A DNA stretch of 64,000 nucleotides. Origin: Ignavibacteriota bacterium. Its GTDB lineage: Bacteria; Bacteroidota; Ignavibacteria; Ignavibacteriales; Melioribacteraceae. The stretch spans positions 1,354,501 to 1,418,500 of the forward strand of contig JADJOX010000007.1 in the NCBI GenBank assembly GCA_016713565.1. The letters are read 5' to 3'. Made by a program: the position numbers and the translations under genes. The notes beneath the pieces were generated by a model. The model made no database searches. It was not told where the DNA came from and saw only the letters and a program-made list of their open reading frames with translations. Shown in pieces: positions 29,601 through 38,023 of the stretch. Numbering within the stretch: the stretch's first letter is position 1; every line of letters begins with the position of its first letter.

Positions 29601-29813
29601 TGCTAAAGATTTTGAAGATCTATGATTAATTATATTTTCACTAACTTTTTTTACTTCATTTAAATCAATGGATTTATTTTGTGAAAGTTGCCTATTGGTT
29701 TTATTTTTCCAGCCTTTTAATGAAGAATGATTTTTTACGGAACTGGTTTGTGCCGAAGCATTAAGATATAAAATTATTACAATTACATTTATCAAAAGTA
29801 ATTTTGATCTCAT
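26652..29813 (-). CDS. Secreted thermolysin-family (M4) metalloprotease with propeller and T9SS sorting domain
   Basis: The 1053 residues run in order: signal peptide ending NASAQ; FTP/PepSY-like propeptide (about 90-300); M4 catalytic domain with zinc motif HEMTH at residues 466-470 and third ligand Glu in NESLADVFG; C-terminal M4 helical domain (VHINSGIPNRA); a TolB/WD40-like propeller (about 650-960, repeats such as ISPDGTKLA and YSPDDTKIVF); and a C-terminal sorting domain starting NYPNPFNPNTQIEFSL and ending TRKMILIK. It should be exported by the type IX secretion system and degrade extracellular protein. No T9SS structural gene is in the window. A small lipoprotein gene lies 12 bases upstream on the same strand. 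Confidence 0.93.
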   Translation of the reverse strand: MRSKLLLINVIVIILYLNASAQTSSVKNHSSLKGWKNKTNRQLSQNKSIDLNEVKKVSENIINHRSSKSLAKTTNQQNSLSSVLRNKDRKPIDLNKIKLKSSAKNFKINWDEKNNTPIALYNNFSGQSLGKAILSISAYENAITFIKENKELFKLQNPFEELILNKEITDNLNMHHIVFDQKYKGIPIWGKEMVVHLNSAGEIYSVNARYSKTPTDIDVHSKKIEDNEAVKIAKQSLLKFTKIENLDKNLKKLLKYDEPTAEQYIWTDETNKNHLVWFVTIRPNLKDNWYYFVDANNGDILEKYNAAAADGPATTTAKDLLGINRSINVYLSSGAYYLLDASRDMWRQGQTDPVNNPLGGILTLNINNQDLSNTSQIYFVTSNNNSWNDATSISAHYNSGITYQYYLEKHGRDGIDGSGSTMISIIHATEDGQPMDNAYWNGAFMVYGDGNSAFYPLATAVDVAAHEMTHGVIEHTVGLEYKNQSGALNESLADVFGAMVDKEDWYMGEDVTKTSYIPTGVLRNMLDPHNGGTSIYDNGWQPSNMNEFLNLTIDQDNGGVHINSGIPNRACALIGEAIGKDKTEKIYYRILDARYLNSQSQFIDMRLAAIRSATDLFGESSAEVNAVKNAFDTVGIFDGSGTKPPSDIPAVEGEQWIAAVNAETNDSSLYLIRPTIQSNSDIVQLTSTQIYTGTGNPISITDDGSYILFIDADNYIRGINNNGSGESVLSQYGEWNSIAISPDGTKLAATSIYYEPNIYIFDLENSNNSFIISLYNPTTQDGVEDNSVKYADALDWDINSEIIVYDCYNEVPQATGGNIDFWTINIYDMNDGNIYNLFPPQQEGISIGNPSFSQTNSGFLLLDLIDFNNGTDDIYAIDLFSGNANVVESNGSSIGYPRYSPDDTKIVFQRLNNTNTPSLRLINLMDDKITAASSSQDYVVGGRLPNWFAVGSRPVSVEDQNSNSVPQEFYLGQNYPNPFNPNTQIEFSLPQKSFIKLKIYDALGKEISNLIDGEKSAGKYKVNFNANGIASGIYMYRLETEGFTETRKMILIK

Positions 29814-29825
29814 ATATTTTCCAAT

Positions 29826-30338
29826 TTAGTTTTTATTATAATTTTCTAATTCTGAACAAAACTTTTTTATGTTTTCAAACAAAGGCTTAATTTCGAGCGG
29901 TACATCAGATTCATCGCCTGCTCCTTTCCAACTCCAATTATAAGTAGAATCTTTTGTCTCATATTTTAAACGAGTCGTTATATTTCCGGTTCCATTATAG
30001 GTTTTATTCGTTATGCCGCTTGTTTCCAAATCATTTTTAAAATTATATATTTTTGAAGAATCAACTTGAGATATCCAAACTACGCTATCTTTTACCGCAG
30101 ATAATTGTCTCCATTTTTCCACATTCCCATTTGAAAAAAGAGAATATCCATTGCTTAAACCTGTAAATCCTCCGCCGCTTGAAAGTACAATTTTAAAGAT
30201 TGGTAAACTTTTTGCTTCTTTATTTAATAACTGATGCTCGTTTTCCTCATCCATTTTGCAAGAACCACATCCTATAAGCAAAGCAACACTTATAAAAATT
30301 GAAACTTTGTAGTAAAATTTTAACTTGAGAATTGCCAT
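29826..30338 (-). CDS. Small lipoprotein upstream of the M4 protease
   Basis: The 170-residue protein has an N-terminal hydrophobic stretch with lipobox ALLIGCGS, so it is probably a lipoprotein with the Cys near residue 24. The rest includes IVLSSGGGFTGLSNGYSLFSNG and a C-terminal LFENIKKFCSELENY. I do not recognise a named family. It ends 12 bases before the protease ATG, so co-expression is likely; an accessory or inhibitor role would be a guess. Confidence 0.75.
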   Translation of the reverse strand: MAILKLKFYYKVSIFISVALLIGCGSCKMDEENEHQLLNKEAKSLPIFKIVLSSGGGFTGLSNGYSLFSNGNVEKWRQLSAVKDSVVWISQVDSSKIYNFKNDLETSGITNKTYNGTGNITTRLKYETKDSTYNWSWKGAGDESDVPLEIKPLFENIKKFCSELENYNKN

Positions 30339-30467
30339 AATACCTCATAATTGAATTTAAAATTGAACTTTGTGATTCTATATAATTTTTTAAATAAATA
30401 ATCTTAAATTAATTGTGCAAATAGTTAAAAGATGTTTGGAAAATCAAGCAATTACTTTTCCAAAATT

Positions 30468-30887
30468 TTATTCATTTATTTTAACAATTTTCCAGTTTAA
30501 TGAATTTTCTGTTCCCATTCCCGCCGGCATTGAAGCAATTGTAATTAAAAGTTCTTCATCGTTTTCTTCAGCATTTTCTAACCTTTCTTTGAAAACGTCT
30601 TTAATTTCAATTTGAATTTCTGTTTCGGCAGATATTGGTCTTGTGGATGGTCCGTAATTTTCAACTGAAATGACTTTTAATGTGCAAAAGGATTTATTCC
30701 CGTTTTCTAAAATTTCTTTAACATTGCATTTTATTTCAGCAGATCCGGGTGCGAGAGAAATCATTTGATTTTCTTTTAAATTCGAGGAAGGTTCTTCTTT
30801 GGTTTCATTTTTAGATGTACAGCAATTTGTAACGAAAAACAACATTGAAAGCATTGTAAAACTATTAAGCCATTTTATTGAAAACAT
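30468..30887 (-). CDS. Small lipoprotein of unknown function
   Basis: The frame is open from a TTG at 30899, but GGAG inside those first codons is an ideal ribosome binding site for the ATG at 30887, so I use that start (139 residues). A hydrophobic N-terminus leads to a lipobox-like FFVTNCC. The mature part, with a beta-rich character (SAEIKCNVKEI, CTLKVISVENYG, EIQIEIKDVF), resembles an immunoglobulin-like or OB-like fold by eye, without a recognised family. It is followed by 129 bases without a gene before the next lipoprotein gene. Confidence 0.7.
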   Translation of the reverse strand: MFSIKWLNSFTMLSMLFFVTNCCTSKNETKEEPSSNLKENQMISLAPGSAEIKCNVKEILENGNKSFCTLKVISVENYGPSTRPISAETEIQIEIKDVFKERLENAEENDEELLITIASMPAGMGTENSLNWKIVKINE

Positions 30888-31058
30888 TAAGTTCTCCAAT
30901 TTGTCGAAAATTATTTATTATAATTTTGAATTGTTCAATAATGGATTGAGTATCTAAATAAAATTATCGAAAAATAATTATAAAAATAAATTAATAATGA
31001 TCAACAAATTGCAAAATATTATTTTATGATAAATGTTTTCACAAATTAAATTTATATA

Positions 31059-31088
31059 AATGAGCCCTCATTTGATTGAGGACTCATT
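31059..31088 (-). terminator. Probable terminator after lipoprotein LipA
   Basis: On the minus strand the stem ATGAGTCCTCA / TGAGGGCTCAT (one mismatch) encloses loop ATCAAA and is followed by TTATATAAATTT. The T tract is weak, so termination may be partial. It lies about 40 bases beyond the stop at 31129. Confidence 0.6.
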
Positions 31089-31128
31089 AACTACAGTGAA
31101 GGGAAACTTAAAATTTTAGTTTACCTTT

Positions 31129-31551
31129 TTATCTAACTGTATAATTAGATGTTACATTAAACGTCTGATTATTGTTTGCTAAACTTCCCTCAAATTGAAA
31201 TGTCCATTGCTGACCATTTTCAACTCCGACATATTCTTCTAATAAAACAGCTTCATTGGCATTATAAACGGTTGTTCCGTCGCCTTGAAGTACATCCGTA
31301 AATTGCTGAGCCGGTAAACTGACGGTTACCTTAGTAATTTTTACAGCTGCGCTTGGTGCTGCAGTAAAATAAATTCCGCCTTGGTCGCCTTGTGATGTTC
31401 CAATTGTGAAAGTTACACTGCCTGTTCCGCCTCCACTTCCGCCAATTCCTCCAATTCCACCGCCATTTGGATTTGTTACTCCAGAATTGTCATCGCATGA
31501 GGTAATTATTAAAAATAGTATTGGTAAAAGATATAATGTTAATTTTTTCAT
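31129..31551 (-). CDS. Lipoprotein of duplicated barrel-lipoprotein module, copy A
   Basis: The 140-residue protein has a signal peptide with lipobox LIITSCDD and a glycine-rich linker. One beta-sandwich-like domain follows (VTFTIGTSQGDQGGIYFT, VKITKVTVSLPAQQF, TVYNANEAVLLEEYVGV, GQQWTFQFEGSLANNN). It is closely related to the lipoprotein at 35789 along the whole length. It lies 18 bases after the partner barrel gene on the same strand. No enzymatic motif is seen; a surface or periplasmic structural or sensing role is plausible. Confidence 0.8.
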   Translation of the reverse strand: MKKLTLYLLPILFLIITSCDDNSGVTNPNGGGIGGIGGSGGGTGSVTFTIGTSQGDQGGIYFTAAPSAAVKITKVTVSLPAQQFTDVLQGDGTTVYNANEAVLLEEYVGVENGQQWTFQFEGSLANNNQTFNVTSNYTVR

Positions 31552-31569
31552 TTTAATTTCCCTTCAATT

Positions 31570-32196
31570 TTATAAACTAAATTTAACCGACATACCTAAT
31601 TTTAAAGTCAATGTGCTATTGCTAACCCCTGGAAAATTATAAGTATTGGTAAGCGGGACATAAACCATAAAATCCGAACCTAATGTCACGGTTGGAGAAA
31701 CTTTAAAATTATAGCCTGTACCAACAGCAATATCGAACTTTACGGATTTTGTATCAAAATTTAAGGGTTGAACAACTGGAGCTTGACCAGTTACAACTTG
31801 ATTGGACTCACCGCTTGAACTTAATTTAATTGCAATAGAAGGTCCACTGACAAGATAAAATCCGCTGAATTCGGCTTTAAACATCGGATCAATTGATAAA
31901 TATGAAAGTGATAAGGATGTTTCTTGTGTCGTTGTTCCAACTGTTTGAGAATTTGAGAAATTCTTCATATCGAACAATGTTAAATTTATCAGCATTCCAA
32001 TATTGTTTGTGAAAGATATATCTATTGCTCCGCCGACTCCAATTCCAACTCCGTTATAAGATCCAACCAAACCGTTTTGATTATAAATATTAAGATTTCC
32101 GGTAATTCTTGGTCCTATTTTTACATTTTGTGCAAAAGAAATTGTTGATGCAATAAAAAAGATTAATAGAATTTGTTTAGTTAGTAGATTTTTCAT
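31570..32196 (-). CDS. Outer-membrane barrel of duplicated module, copy A
   Basis: This 208-residue protein has a signal peptide ending ISFAQ and a barrel with VKIGPRITGNLNIYNQNGL, GVGVGGAIDISF, SLSLSYLSIDP and a terminal strand ending MSVKFSL. It is strongly similar to the protein at 36201, with long identical stretches such as FDMKNFSNSQTVGTTTQETS. The ATG has an excellent GGAGG site. It forms a two-gene unit with lipoprotein copy A, downstream of the kinase gene and separated from it by 290 bases. Confidence 0.88.
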   Translation of the reverse strand: MKNLLTKQILLIFFIASTISFAQNVKIGPRITGNLNIYNQNGLVGSYNGVGIGVGGAIDISFTNNIGMLINLTLFDMKNFSNSQTVGTTTQETSLSLSYLSIDPMFKAEFSGFYLVSGPSIAIKLSSSGESNQVVTGQAPVVQPLNFDTKSVKFDIAVGTGYNFKVSPTVTLGSDFMVYVPLTNTYNFPGVSNSTLTLKLGMSVKFSL

Positions 32197-32486
32197 TTTT
32201 TTCCTCCGTTTGTAGTTATGTTTTAGAGAGTTTACCTAATGATTTTTTTCCCTCATATATACATGCGTAATCTTTGATCAAAACAGCTCATCTAAATTGT
32301 GGAATCGAAAGACGGAAACTAAAAATGTGGAAAGATGTTGCGGATTAACATTTCAGTATGACAATGATTTTTTTTAGAAAAGCAAAATAATCAACCCGTT
32401 ATCCCGAACATGTTTCGGAAATTAAATAACTTATATGAAGACGAAATAAAAAAATGTGGGTTATGAAAAGGTCAAAGTTAACAGAT
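32197..32486. other. Intergenic region with degraded REP-like palindrome
   Basis: These 290 bases lie between the kinase gene and barrel copy A. At about 32403-32418 the sequence TCCCGAACATGTTTCGGAA forms an imperfect inverted repeat (CCGAA / TTCGG). It resembles the short CCGAAC...TTTCGG intergenic palindromes scattered through genomes of this broad group, and a nearby 'cagtatgacaatg' could be a decayed flank. The promoter of the barrel pair must also lie here. No ORF or RNA gene is evident. Confidence 0.35.
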
Positions 32487-35051
32487 TTATTTTTTTGAAG
32501 TTTCAGAAAGTTTATTGTAATAATTAAATTTTTCTAAATTATTTGTTACTTGATAGAATTTTAAAACATACTCCAACATTCTTATTGTATTAAAATTATC
32601 GGCACCTTTTAGTTCTTTAATTTTTTCATAGCCTGTTAATAATAGCTTTTCGGCTTTTAAATAATTTTTTTTCAATAAATAAATTACCCCAAGTTCCGCA
32701 TTTGCGGAAATTATATTTATATGTTCATGCGGATAATTTTTATAGTAAATTTTCAATGCTTTATTAATATAATTCTCAGCTTCATCCAATTTTGAAAACT
32801 CAATCAGATTTTTAGCGTACCAGAAATAAGCCAATCCAAGCCAAATATGATTTTCATTTATAGATGTTTTAAAATTTTCCAATGAATTAAGTAAATTATT
32901 ATTGGCTGAATCGTACATCTTCATCGTATATTCCAATGCTCCTAAATTCATATAAGCAAAACCGACCATTGAGTGTTTTTCACCCCATGATTTTTTTTTA
33001 AGCTCTAAAGATTTGATGAAATGTTCATGTGCGGATTTATAATCTTCTTTTGCGATGAAAATATATGCAAGATTATTATAGATTGTTGACACTTCCGGTC
33101 TGTTTGGTCCATATAATTCCAAATACATTTCTAGCGATTTTTCATAATAAATTTTTGCTGAATCAAGTTCTTTTACCCCTTCAAAACTTAATCCCAAATT
33201 ATTTGCTATACTTGCAATATCTCTATCTTTACTACCAAAATTTTTATATGCAATTTTATATGCTTCTTTAAGTAAAATTAGTGATTCCTGGTATTTATCT
33301 TGTTCCTGCTTAACAATTGCATAATCATTAATTGCGCTTGATAAAGATCTTGGCGGTGTTTCTGTATCGCCTCTTAAAACAATAATTGATTTGTGATATA
33401 AAGAATCTGCCTTGTTCAAGTCTCCAAGCCAATCATAATATAATGCTAATTCATGCAGACTTTCTCCGGCTTGATAACTTTCTTTACCGTAAACTTTTTC
33501 GTTTAATTCTAAAGATTTTTCTAAGTGCGGTTTAGCTTGATCAAATTCACCTAAATTTGTTAATGTCTTTCCTAACGTTTTTCTAACTGCGGCTTCAATT
33601 CCAGGTTGATCTTTAAAACCCGCATTAACTTCTTCAGATGCTTTTTTTATAACATCGTAAACTTTTGTATCTTTTCCAATTTCAGTCGGATCTGCAGAAG
33701 AAAGCATTTCCTGCAAAAAATTATTTACACTTTCTGTTTTTGCTACTTCAAGATTTGCTTTGTCTCTTTCTTTAGCAGCAATGCTTCCTTGGTAAATTAT
33801 TGCAGAAATACTTGAAATTAATATAATGTTGAAAAGTATGAACAAAGCTGCACCAACTTTATGTCTTTGTACAAATTTTGAAAATCTATATAAATATGTA
33901 TCTTCTCTGGCATTTACCGGCATTCCGTTAAAATATCTATCCAAATCGTTTATCAATCCTTGAACCGACGCATATCTTTGATTTGGATCTTTATGCATTG
34001 CTTTAAGGATAATATTATCTAAATCACCTTTAAGAAGCTTTATCTTTTTTTGAATTTCGTTTTTGTTTTGCTCAGATCTTAATTCACTATTAGTCGTTTG
34101 TCTAATTCTCTCACTTGGTTTAATAATGTTTGTTTCATCAATTGATTTGCTGATTCCAAGCGGAGTTGTGTTTACAAATTTATAAGGCGGTTCACCAGAA
34201 ATAATTTCATATAACAAAACTCCTAAAGAATAAATATCACTTTGCGTGGTAATTGTTTCGCCTTTAATTTGTTCCGGACTCGCATAATCCGGAGTCAAAT
34301 TCCACATTTTTGTCTGGGTTAATTTTATATTATCAGATTCAATTGCTTCATCTAATAATTTGGCAATACCAAAATCTAAAAGTTTAACTCTTCCTTCTTT
34401 TGTTACTAAAATATTTCCGGGTTTTAAATCACGATGAACAATTAAATTTTGATGGGCGTAATGAACTGCAAAGCAAACTGTTTTGAATAATTCTAATCTT
34501 TGTTTTGTGTTTAATTTATTCTCATCGCAATAATCTGTTATTGGTAACCCTTCAATATATTCCATAATTAGATATGGAAGTCCGTCGGAAGTTTTACCGC
34601 CGTCAAAAAGTCTCGCAATATTAGGGTGCTGCAGATTTGCTAAAATTTGTCTTTCGTTTTCAAATCTTTTAACAATATATTTTGTAGATAATCCTTGTTT
34701 TAAAATTTTTATTGCTACTTTTTGCTCGAATTCATTATCATCTCTTTTGCCGACAAAGACAATTCCCATTCCACCGAATCCAATTTCATCTTCAACTAAA
34801 TACGGTCCAATATGTTTGCCAATTAATGGATGAGGTTCATCAACTTTTGGAGTGAAAATTTGATTATAATTTGATGCGATTTCTAAAAAATCATCCGTAG
34901 CTTCAAAAGATGCTAGTAAAGATTTTACTTCATCCAAGTATTTTTTATGTTCATCGCTTAAACTGCTGAAATATTTTTCTCTTTCAAATTTATTCAGTTC
35001 AAGAGCCTGTTCAAAAATAGATTTTAATATTTCGTTAAAAGTATTGCTCAC
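32487..35051 (-). CDS. Transmembrane Ser/Thr protein kinase with TPR sensor domain
   Basis: The cytoplasmic N-terminal region carries a Hanks-type kinase domain: glycine loop IGFGGMGIVF, Lys in VAIKILK, catalytic HRDLKPGN, DFG in LLDFGIAK, and SPEQ. One transmembrane helix follows (LFILFNIILISSISAII), then about ten TPR-like units (LGEFDQAKPHLEKSLEL and similar), probably periplasmic. The open frame extends to 35123 but would overlap the sigma-factor gene; the GTG at 35051 (VSNTFNEILKSI) fits the family N-terminus and leaves a 25-base gap, giving 854 residues. The sigma-factor gene directly upstream marks this as a kinase paired with a TIGR02999-like ECF sigma factor. The kinase probably controls that sigma factor's output. 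Confidence 0.9.
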   Translation of the reverse strand: MSNTFNEILKSIFEQALELNKFEREKYFSSLSDEHKKYLDEVKSLLASFEATDDFLEIASNYNQIFTPKVDEPHPLIGKHIGPYLVEDEIGFGGMGIVFVGKRDDNEFEQKVAIKILKQGLSTKYIVKRFENERQILANLQHPNIARLFDGGKTSDGLPYLIMEYIEGLPITDYCDENKLNTKQRLELFKTVCFAVHYAHQNLIVHRDLKPGNILVTKEGRVKLLDFGIAKLLDEAIESDNIKLTQTKMWNLTPDYASPEQIKGETITTQSDIYSLGVLLYEIISGEPPYKFVNTTPLGISKSIDETNIIKPSERIRQTTNSELRSEQNKNEIQKKIKLLKGDLDNIILKAMHKDPNQRYASVQGLINDLDRYFNGMPVNAREDTYLYRFSKFVQRHKVGAALFILFNIILISSISAIIYQGSIAAKERDKANLEVAKTESVNNFLQEMLSSADPTEIGKDTKVYDVIKKASEEVNAGFKDQPGIEAAVRKTLGKTLTNLGEFDQAKPHLEKSLELNEKVYGKESYQAGESLHELALYYDWLGDLNKADSLYHKSIIVLRGDTETPPRSLSSAINDYAIVKQEQDKYQESLILLKEAYKIAYKNFGSKDRDIASIANNLGLSFEGVKELDSAKIYYEKSLEMYLELYGPNRPEVSTIYNNLAYIFIAKEDYKSAHEHFIKSLELKKKSWGEKHSMVGFAYMNLGALEYTMKMYDSANNNLLNSLENFKTSINENHIWLGLAYFWYAKNLIEFSKLDEAENYINKALKIYYKNYPHEHINIISANAELGVIYLLKKNYLKAEKLLLTGYEKIKELKGADNFNTIRMLEYVLKFYQVTNNLEKFNYYNKLSETSKK

Positions 35052-35076
35052 AAATAGTAATTGGAATGTGAAGGAA

Positions 35077-35637
35077 TTAATTAATTTCTCTGTAAAGCCA
35101 GGCTTTGGCAAATTGCCAATCACGTTTTACTGTTGCGACAGATATGTTCAACATTTCCGCGGTTTCTTCAATTGATAATCCGGAAAAGAATCTAAGCTCA
35201 ACAATTTTGCAAGATCTCTCTTCTAATTGTTCTAATTTAGTTAAAGCTTCATTTAAGTTTAATATTTGATCTTCAGAATCAGATAAAATAAAATGTGCAT
35301 CATCAAGAGAAATTTGGGTTTTGTCTTTCCCGCGTTTATCTGCTTTTTTCTTGCGCGCGTAATCGACCAATATTTGTCTCATCGATCTGGCAGCAATTCC
35401 AAAAAAATGTGCTCTGCTTTCCCATGATAAATTTTGATCACCAATCAATTTTATATATGCTTCATGCACCAATTCAGTTGTTTGAAGAGTGTGCTTTTTG
35501 TATTCATCTCGCAAGTATTTCGAGGAAATTTTTCTAAGTTCATTATATACTATCGGAAGAATATTATCTAAGGCAAAGCTATCACCTGCAGAAGCAGAAT
35601 TCAATAATTGAGTAATATTTTGTGAATTTTTATACAT
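35077..35637 (-). CDS. ECF-type RNA polymerase sigma factor (TIGR02999-like)
   Basis: The 186-residue protein has sigma region 2 (LPIVYNELRKISSKYLRDE, TELVHEAYIKLI, FFGIAARSMRQILVDYAR) and region 4 with a helix-turn-helix (IVELRFFSGLSIEETAEMLNISVATVKRDWQFAKAWL). The LVDYARKKKADKRG segment is typical of the kinase-associated TIGR02999 group. It has no anti-sigma factor neighbour; the Ser/Thr kinase gene follows after 25 bases. It likely directs a small regulon, and the flanking barrel-lipoprotein pairs are natural candidates. Confidence in family is high; targets are inferred. Confidence 0.93.
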   Translation of the reverse strand: MYKNSQNITQLLNSASAGDSFALDNILPIVYNELRKISSKYLRDEYKKHTLQTTELVHEAYIKLIGDQNLSWESRAHFFGIAARSMRQILVDYARKKKADKRGKDKTQISLDDAHFILSDSEDQILNLNEALTKLEQLEERSCKIVELRFFSGLSIEETAEMLNISVATVKRDWQFAKAWLYREIN

Positions 35638-35748
35638 TAAAAATAAGTCTTGTTATCTTTTTACAAGATTAAATAATTTTATTCACGTTTGCAACTGTTC
35701 AAATCACAAATAAAAAATTTAAATGTTTTTAGAAATGTAAAAGATAAA

Positions 35749-35777
35749 AAACGGCTACAAAAAATTTATAGCCGTTT
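35749..35777 (-). terminator. Terminator after lipoprotein LipB
   Basis: On the minus strand the perfect stem AAACGGCTA / TAGCCGTTT is followed by TTTATCTTTT. It starts 12 bases beyond the stop at 35789. It separates the copy-B module from the downstream sigma-factor gene, whose own promoter should lie in 35638-35748. Confidence 0.9.
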
Positions 35778-35788
35778 AATATATTTTA

Positions 35789-36190
35789 TTAAGGAACGGT
35801 ATAATTTGAAGTTTTAGTGAATGCTTGATTATTGCTAGCAATTGTTCCCTCAAATTTGAATGTCCATTGCTGCCCTGAATTAACTCCGGTATATTCTTCA
35901 ATACCAACGGCTTCGTTTGCATTATATACTGTTGTTCCATCACCTTCAACTACATCATTAAAATTTTGTGCCGGAAGACTGCAAGTTACTTGTGTAATTT
36001 TAACGGCTACGCTTGGTGAAGCATAAAATAAAATTCCTCCATTTTCCCCTTGCTGAGAGCCGACTGTAAATGTCACGCTTCCAGTTCCGCCTGTTCCGAA
36101 TGGATCTGTAATACTGCCCGTTGCGTCATCATCACAAGAAATTAATACTAATGTCGCAAGAATTAAAATTGCTGAAAGGATTTTTTTCAT
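35789..36190 (-). CDS. Lipoprotein of duplicated barrel-lipoprotein module, copy B
   Basis: The 133-residue protein has a signal peptide with lipobox LVLISCDDD and the same beta-rich domain as the lipoprotein at 31129 (GSVTFTVGSQQGENGGILFY, VKITQVTCSLPAQNF, GDGTTVYNANEAVGIEEYTG, QQWTFKFEGTIASNNQ). It differs mainly in a shorter glycine-rich linker. It lies 10 bases after barrel copy B and ends at the terminator above. Function unknown. Confidence 0.82.
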   Translation of the reverse strand: MKKILSAILILATLVLISCDDDATGSITDPFGTGGTGSVTFTVGSQQGENGGILFYASPSVAVKITQVTCSLPAQNFNDVVEGDGTTVYNANEAVGIEEYTGVNSGQQWTFKFEGTIASNNQAFTKTSNYTVP

Positions 36191-36200
36191 TTATTCACCT

Positions 36201-36830
36201 TTAGTTAATATTAAATTTTACTGATATTCCCAACTTAAGCGCTAATGTGCTATTGTTTGTTCCGGGTGTATTATAAGTGTTTGACAATGGAATATAAGCA
36301 ATAAAGTCTGATCCAAGAGTTACATCATTTGAGACTTTAAAATTATATCCGGTACCTACAGCAATATCAAATTTAACGGATTTCGTTTCAATATTAATTG
36401 GCTGAACATTTGGAGCTTGGCCTGTTACAATTGTATTTGATTCACCGCTGGAACTTAATTTAATTGCCAATGATGGACCACCGACCAAATAAAAACCGCT
36501 GAATTCTGCTTTGAACAATGGATCAATTGACAAATATGAAAGTGATAATGATGTTTCTTGTGTGGTTGTACCAACTGTCTGTGAATTTGAAAAATTCTTC
36601 ATATCAAAAACGGTTAGGTTGAGTAATATTCCAATGGATCTGGTAAAAGATATATCAATCGCACCGCCAATGCCAACACCAATTCCGCTCCAAGTTCCGG
36701 TCAGACCGTCTTGATTATAAATATTCATATTTCCAGTAAGTCTTGGTCCAATTTTAATACTTTGCGCGTTAGAAAAATTTGTTAAGGTAATTACAAACAT
36801 TAAGATTAATAAGACTGTTAATTTTTTCAT
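36201..36830 (-). CDS. Outer-membrane barrel of duplicated module, copy B
   Basis: The 209-residue protein has a signal peptide ending FSNAQ and is a close paralogue of the barrel at 31570 (GPRLTGNMNIYNQDGL, NLTVFDMKNFSNSQTVG, SFYLVGGPSLAIKLSSSGES-type stretch). AAAGGAG precedes the ATG. It sits 30 bases after the lipoprotein gene at 36861, so a three-gene unit with that gene and lipoprotein copy B is likely. Function unknown. Confidence 0.88.
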   Translation of the reverse strand: MKKLTVLLILMFVITLTNFSNAQSIKIGPRLTGNMNIYNQDGLTGTWSGIGVGIGGAIDISFTRSIGILLNLTVFDMKNFSNSQTVGTTTQETSLSLSYLSIDPLFKAEFSGFYLVGGPSLAIKLSSSGESNTIVTGQAPNVQPINIETKSVKFDIAVGTGYNFKVSNDVTLGSDFIAYIPLSNTYNTPGTNNSTLALKLGISVKFNIN

Positions 36831-36860
36831 TTTTTCTCCTTTAGTATGGATTATGGTTAT

Positions 36861-37994
36861 TTATTGATTAGGAAATCTTGCTCTAATATTACTTTTTTTA
36901 AAATCCGATCTGTTTACATTTATATCCGAATTCGGATTATAATTTTCATCATTTGAATATATAACGTCCCCGCTTTGGTTTTCCCATCTGTATTTCCATT
37001 GATTGGTTCCAATTTCAATTTCCTTTGTAAATGGATTTACATATTCTTCCTGTTCAGTCAATGTTAGGTACATATCATTATTAATCTCGGCATTAGTTCT
37101 TTGCTTGTGATCAATAATTTCTTTTTCTATTTGCTGTATTTCGTTTTGTGTATCTATTAAAATTTGTCCTCTCGCTGCTTGTCCTTTTAATTCACCAATC
37201 AACCAATCGGTATTTAATTTTACAGAATTATGAATGGTGATAAATATTGGTTCCCAATTATTTAATTTATTTTGCGGTGATCTTACAAGAAAAGTTTCTT
37301 TATTTCCCCACATTCCACCTCCAAGCTGACCCCAATTTTCTATTAACGCAAATAAATACTCATCGTAGCTTTTGCCATTTTCGGAATATCTAAATTTTAG
37401 ACAAGCAGCATCATAACTCATAGTTAAATAAGGCAATGTCCTTTTGATCCATGCTTCATAATTTGCGGCAAATTTATTCATGTTTTTTTTATCCAAAATT
37501 TGAACATTTTGGGCTATGGCATGTGCATAAGGAAAGGCGATTTTATAAATAAACTCTTCAGCATCCATAATATTGTAAACCGTCATTCCTTGATAATAAC
37601 TTCCTTCGGGAAATAATCCCATTTGTCCGGCAGGACTGAATCTTGAATCAAAGAATAAAACATCAGGAAGCAATCTTATCATAACGCTTCCTACATCATC
37701 TTTTTTTACTGAAAAATCCAATTTAGCCGCAATTGAATTTCCAGGTCCGTTTTGAATGGCATTTACCCTATAAATTCCGCCTTCAATCATCCAACCTTTT
37801 GGAACCAGAATACTGAAAGCATTTTCGTTCGGCTCAGATTTTCTCTCAAAAATAAGTTCCGGTATCTTTTGTTTAGATTGCGAATTATTTTCATCTCCAT
37901 TAGAATTGAAAAATTTAATTTCATTTGATTCGGACTTTTTATTACACGATAATAACATCAGTACAATCATTAAAAATGATATTGTTTTCTTCAT
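36861..37994 (-). CDS. Large lipoprotein upstream of barrel copy B
   Basis: The 377-residue protein has lipobox LMLLSCNKK and a charged, Asn/Ser-rich linker. A folded part follows, including FSILVPKGWMIEGGIYRV, SVMIRLLPDVLFFDSRFSPAG, a QIEKEIIDHKQRTNAEI helix and a C-terminal EIGTNQWKYRWENQSGDVIYS. I do not recognise a named domain. The tight spacing to the barrel-lipoprotein pair suggests one transcript. The matching position upstream of copy A is occupied by the kinase gene instead. Confidence 0.75.
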   Translation of the reverse strand: MKKTISFLMIVLMLLSCNKKSESNEIKFFNSNGDENNSQSKQKIPELIFERKSEPNENAFSILVPKGWMIEGGIYRVNAIQNGPGNSIAAKLDFSVKKDDVGSVMIRLLPDVLFFDSRFSPAGQMGLFPEGSYYQGMTVYNIMDAEEFIYKIAFPYAHAIAQNVQILDKKNMNKFAANYEAWIKRTLPYLTMSYDAACLKFRYSENGKSYDEYLFALIENWGQLGGGMWGNKETFLVRSPQNKLNNWEPIFITIHNSVKLNTDWLIGELKGQAARGQILIDTQNEIQQIEKEIIDHKQRTNAEINNDMYLTLTEQEEYVNPFTKEIEIGTNQWKYRWENQSGDVIYSNDENYNPNSDINVNRSDFKKSNIRARFPNQ

Positions 37995-38023
37995 AGCTTC
38001 TCTGTGCTAAAATCTTAAAATGC

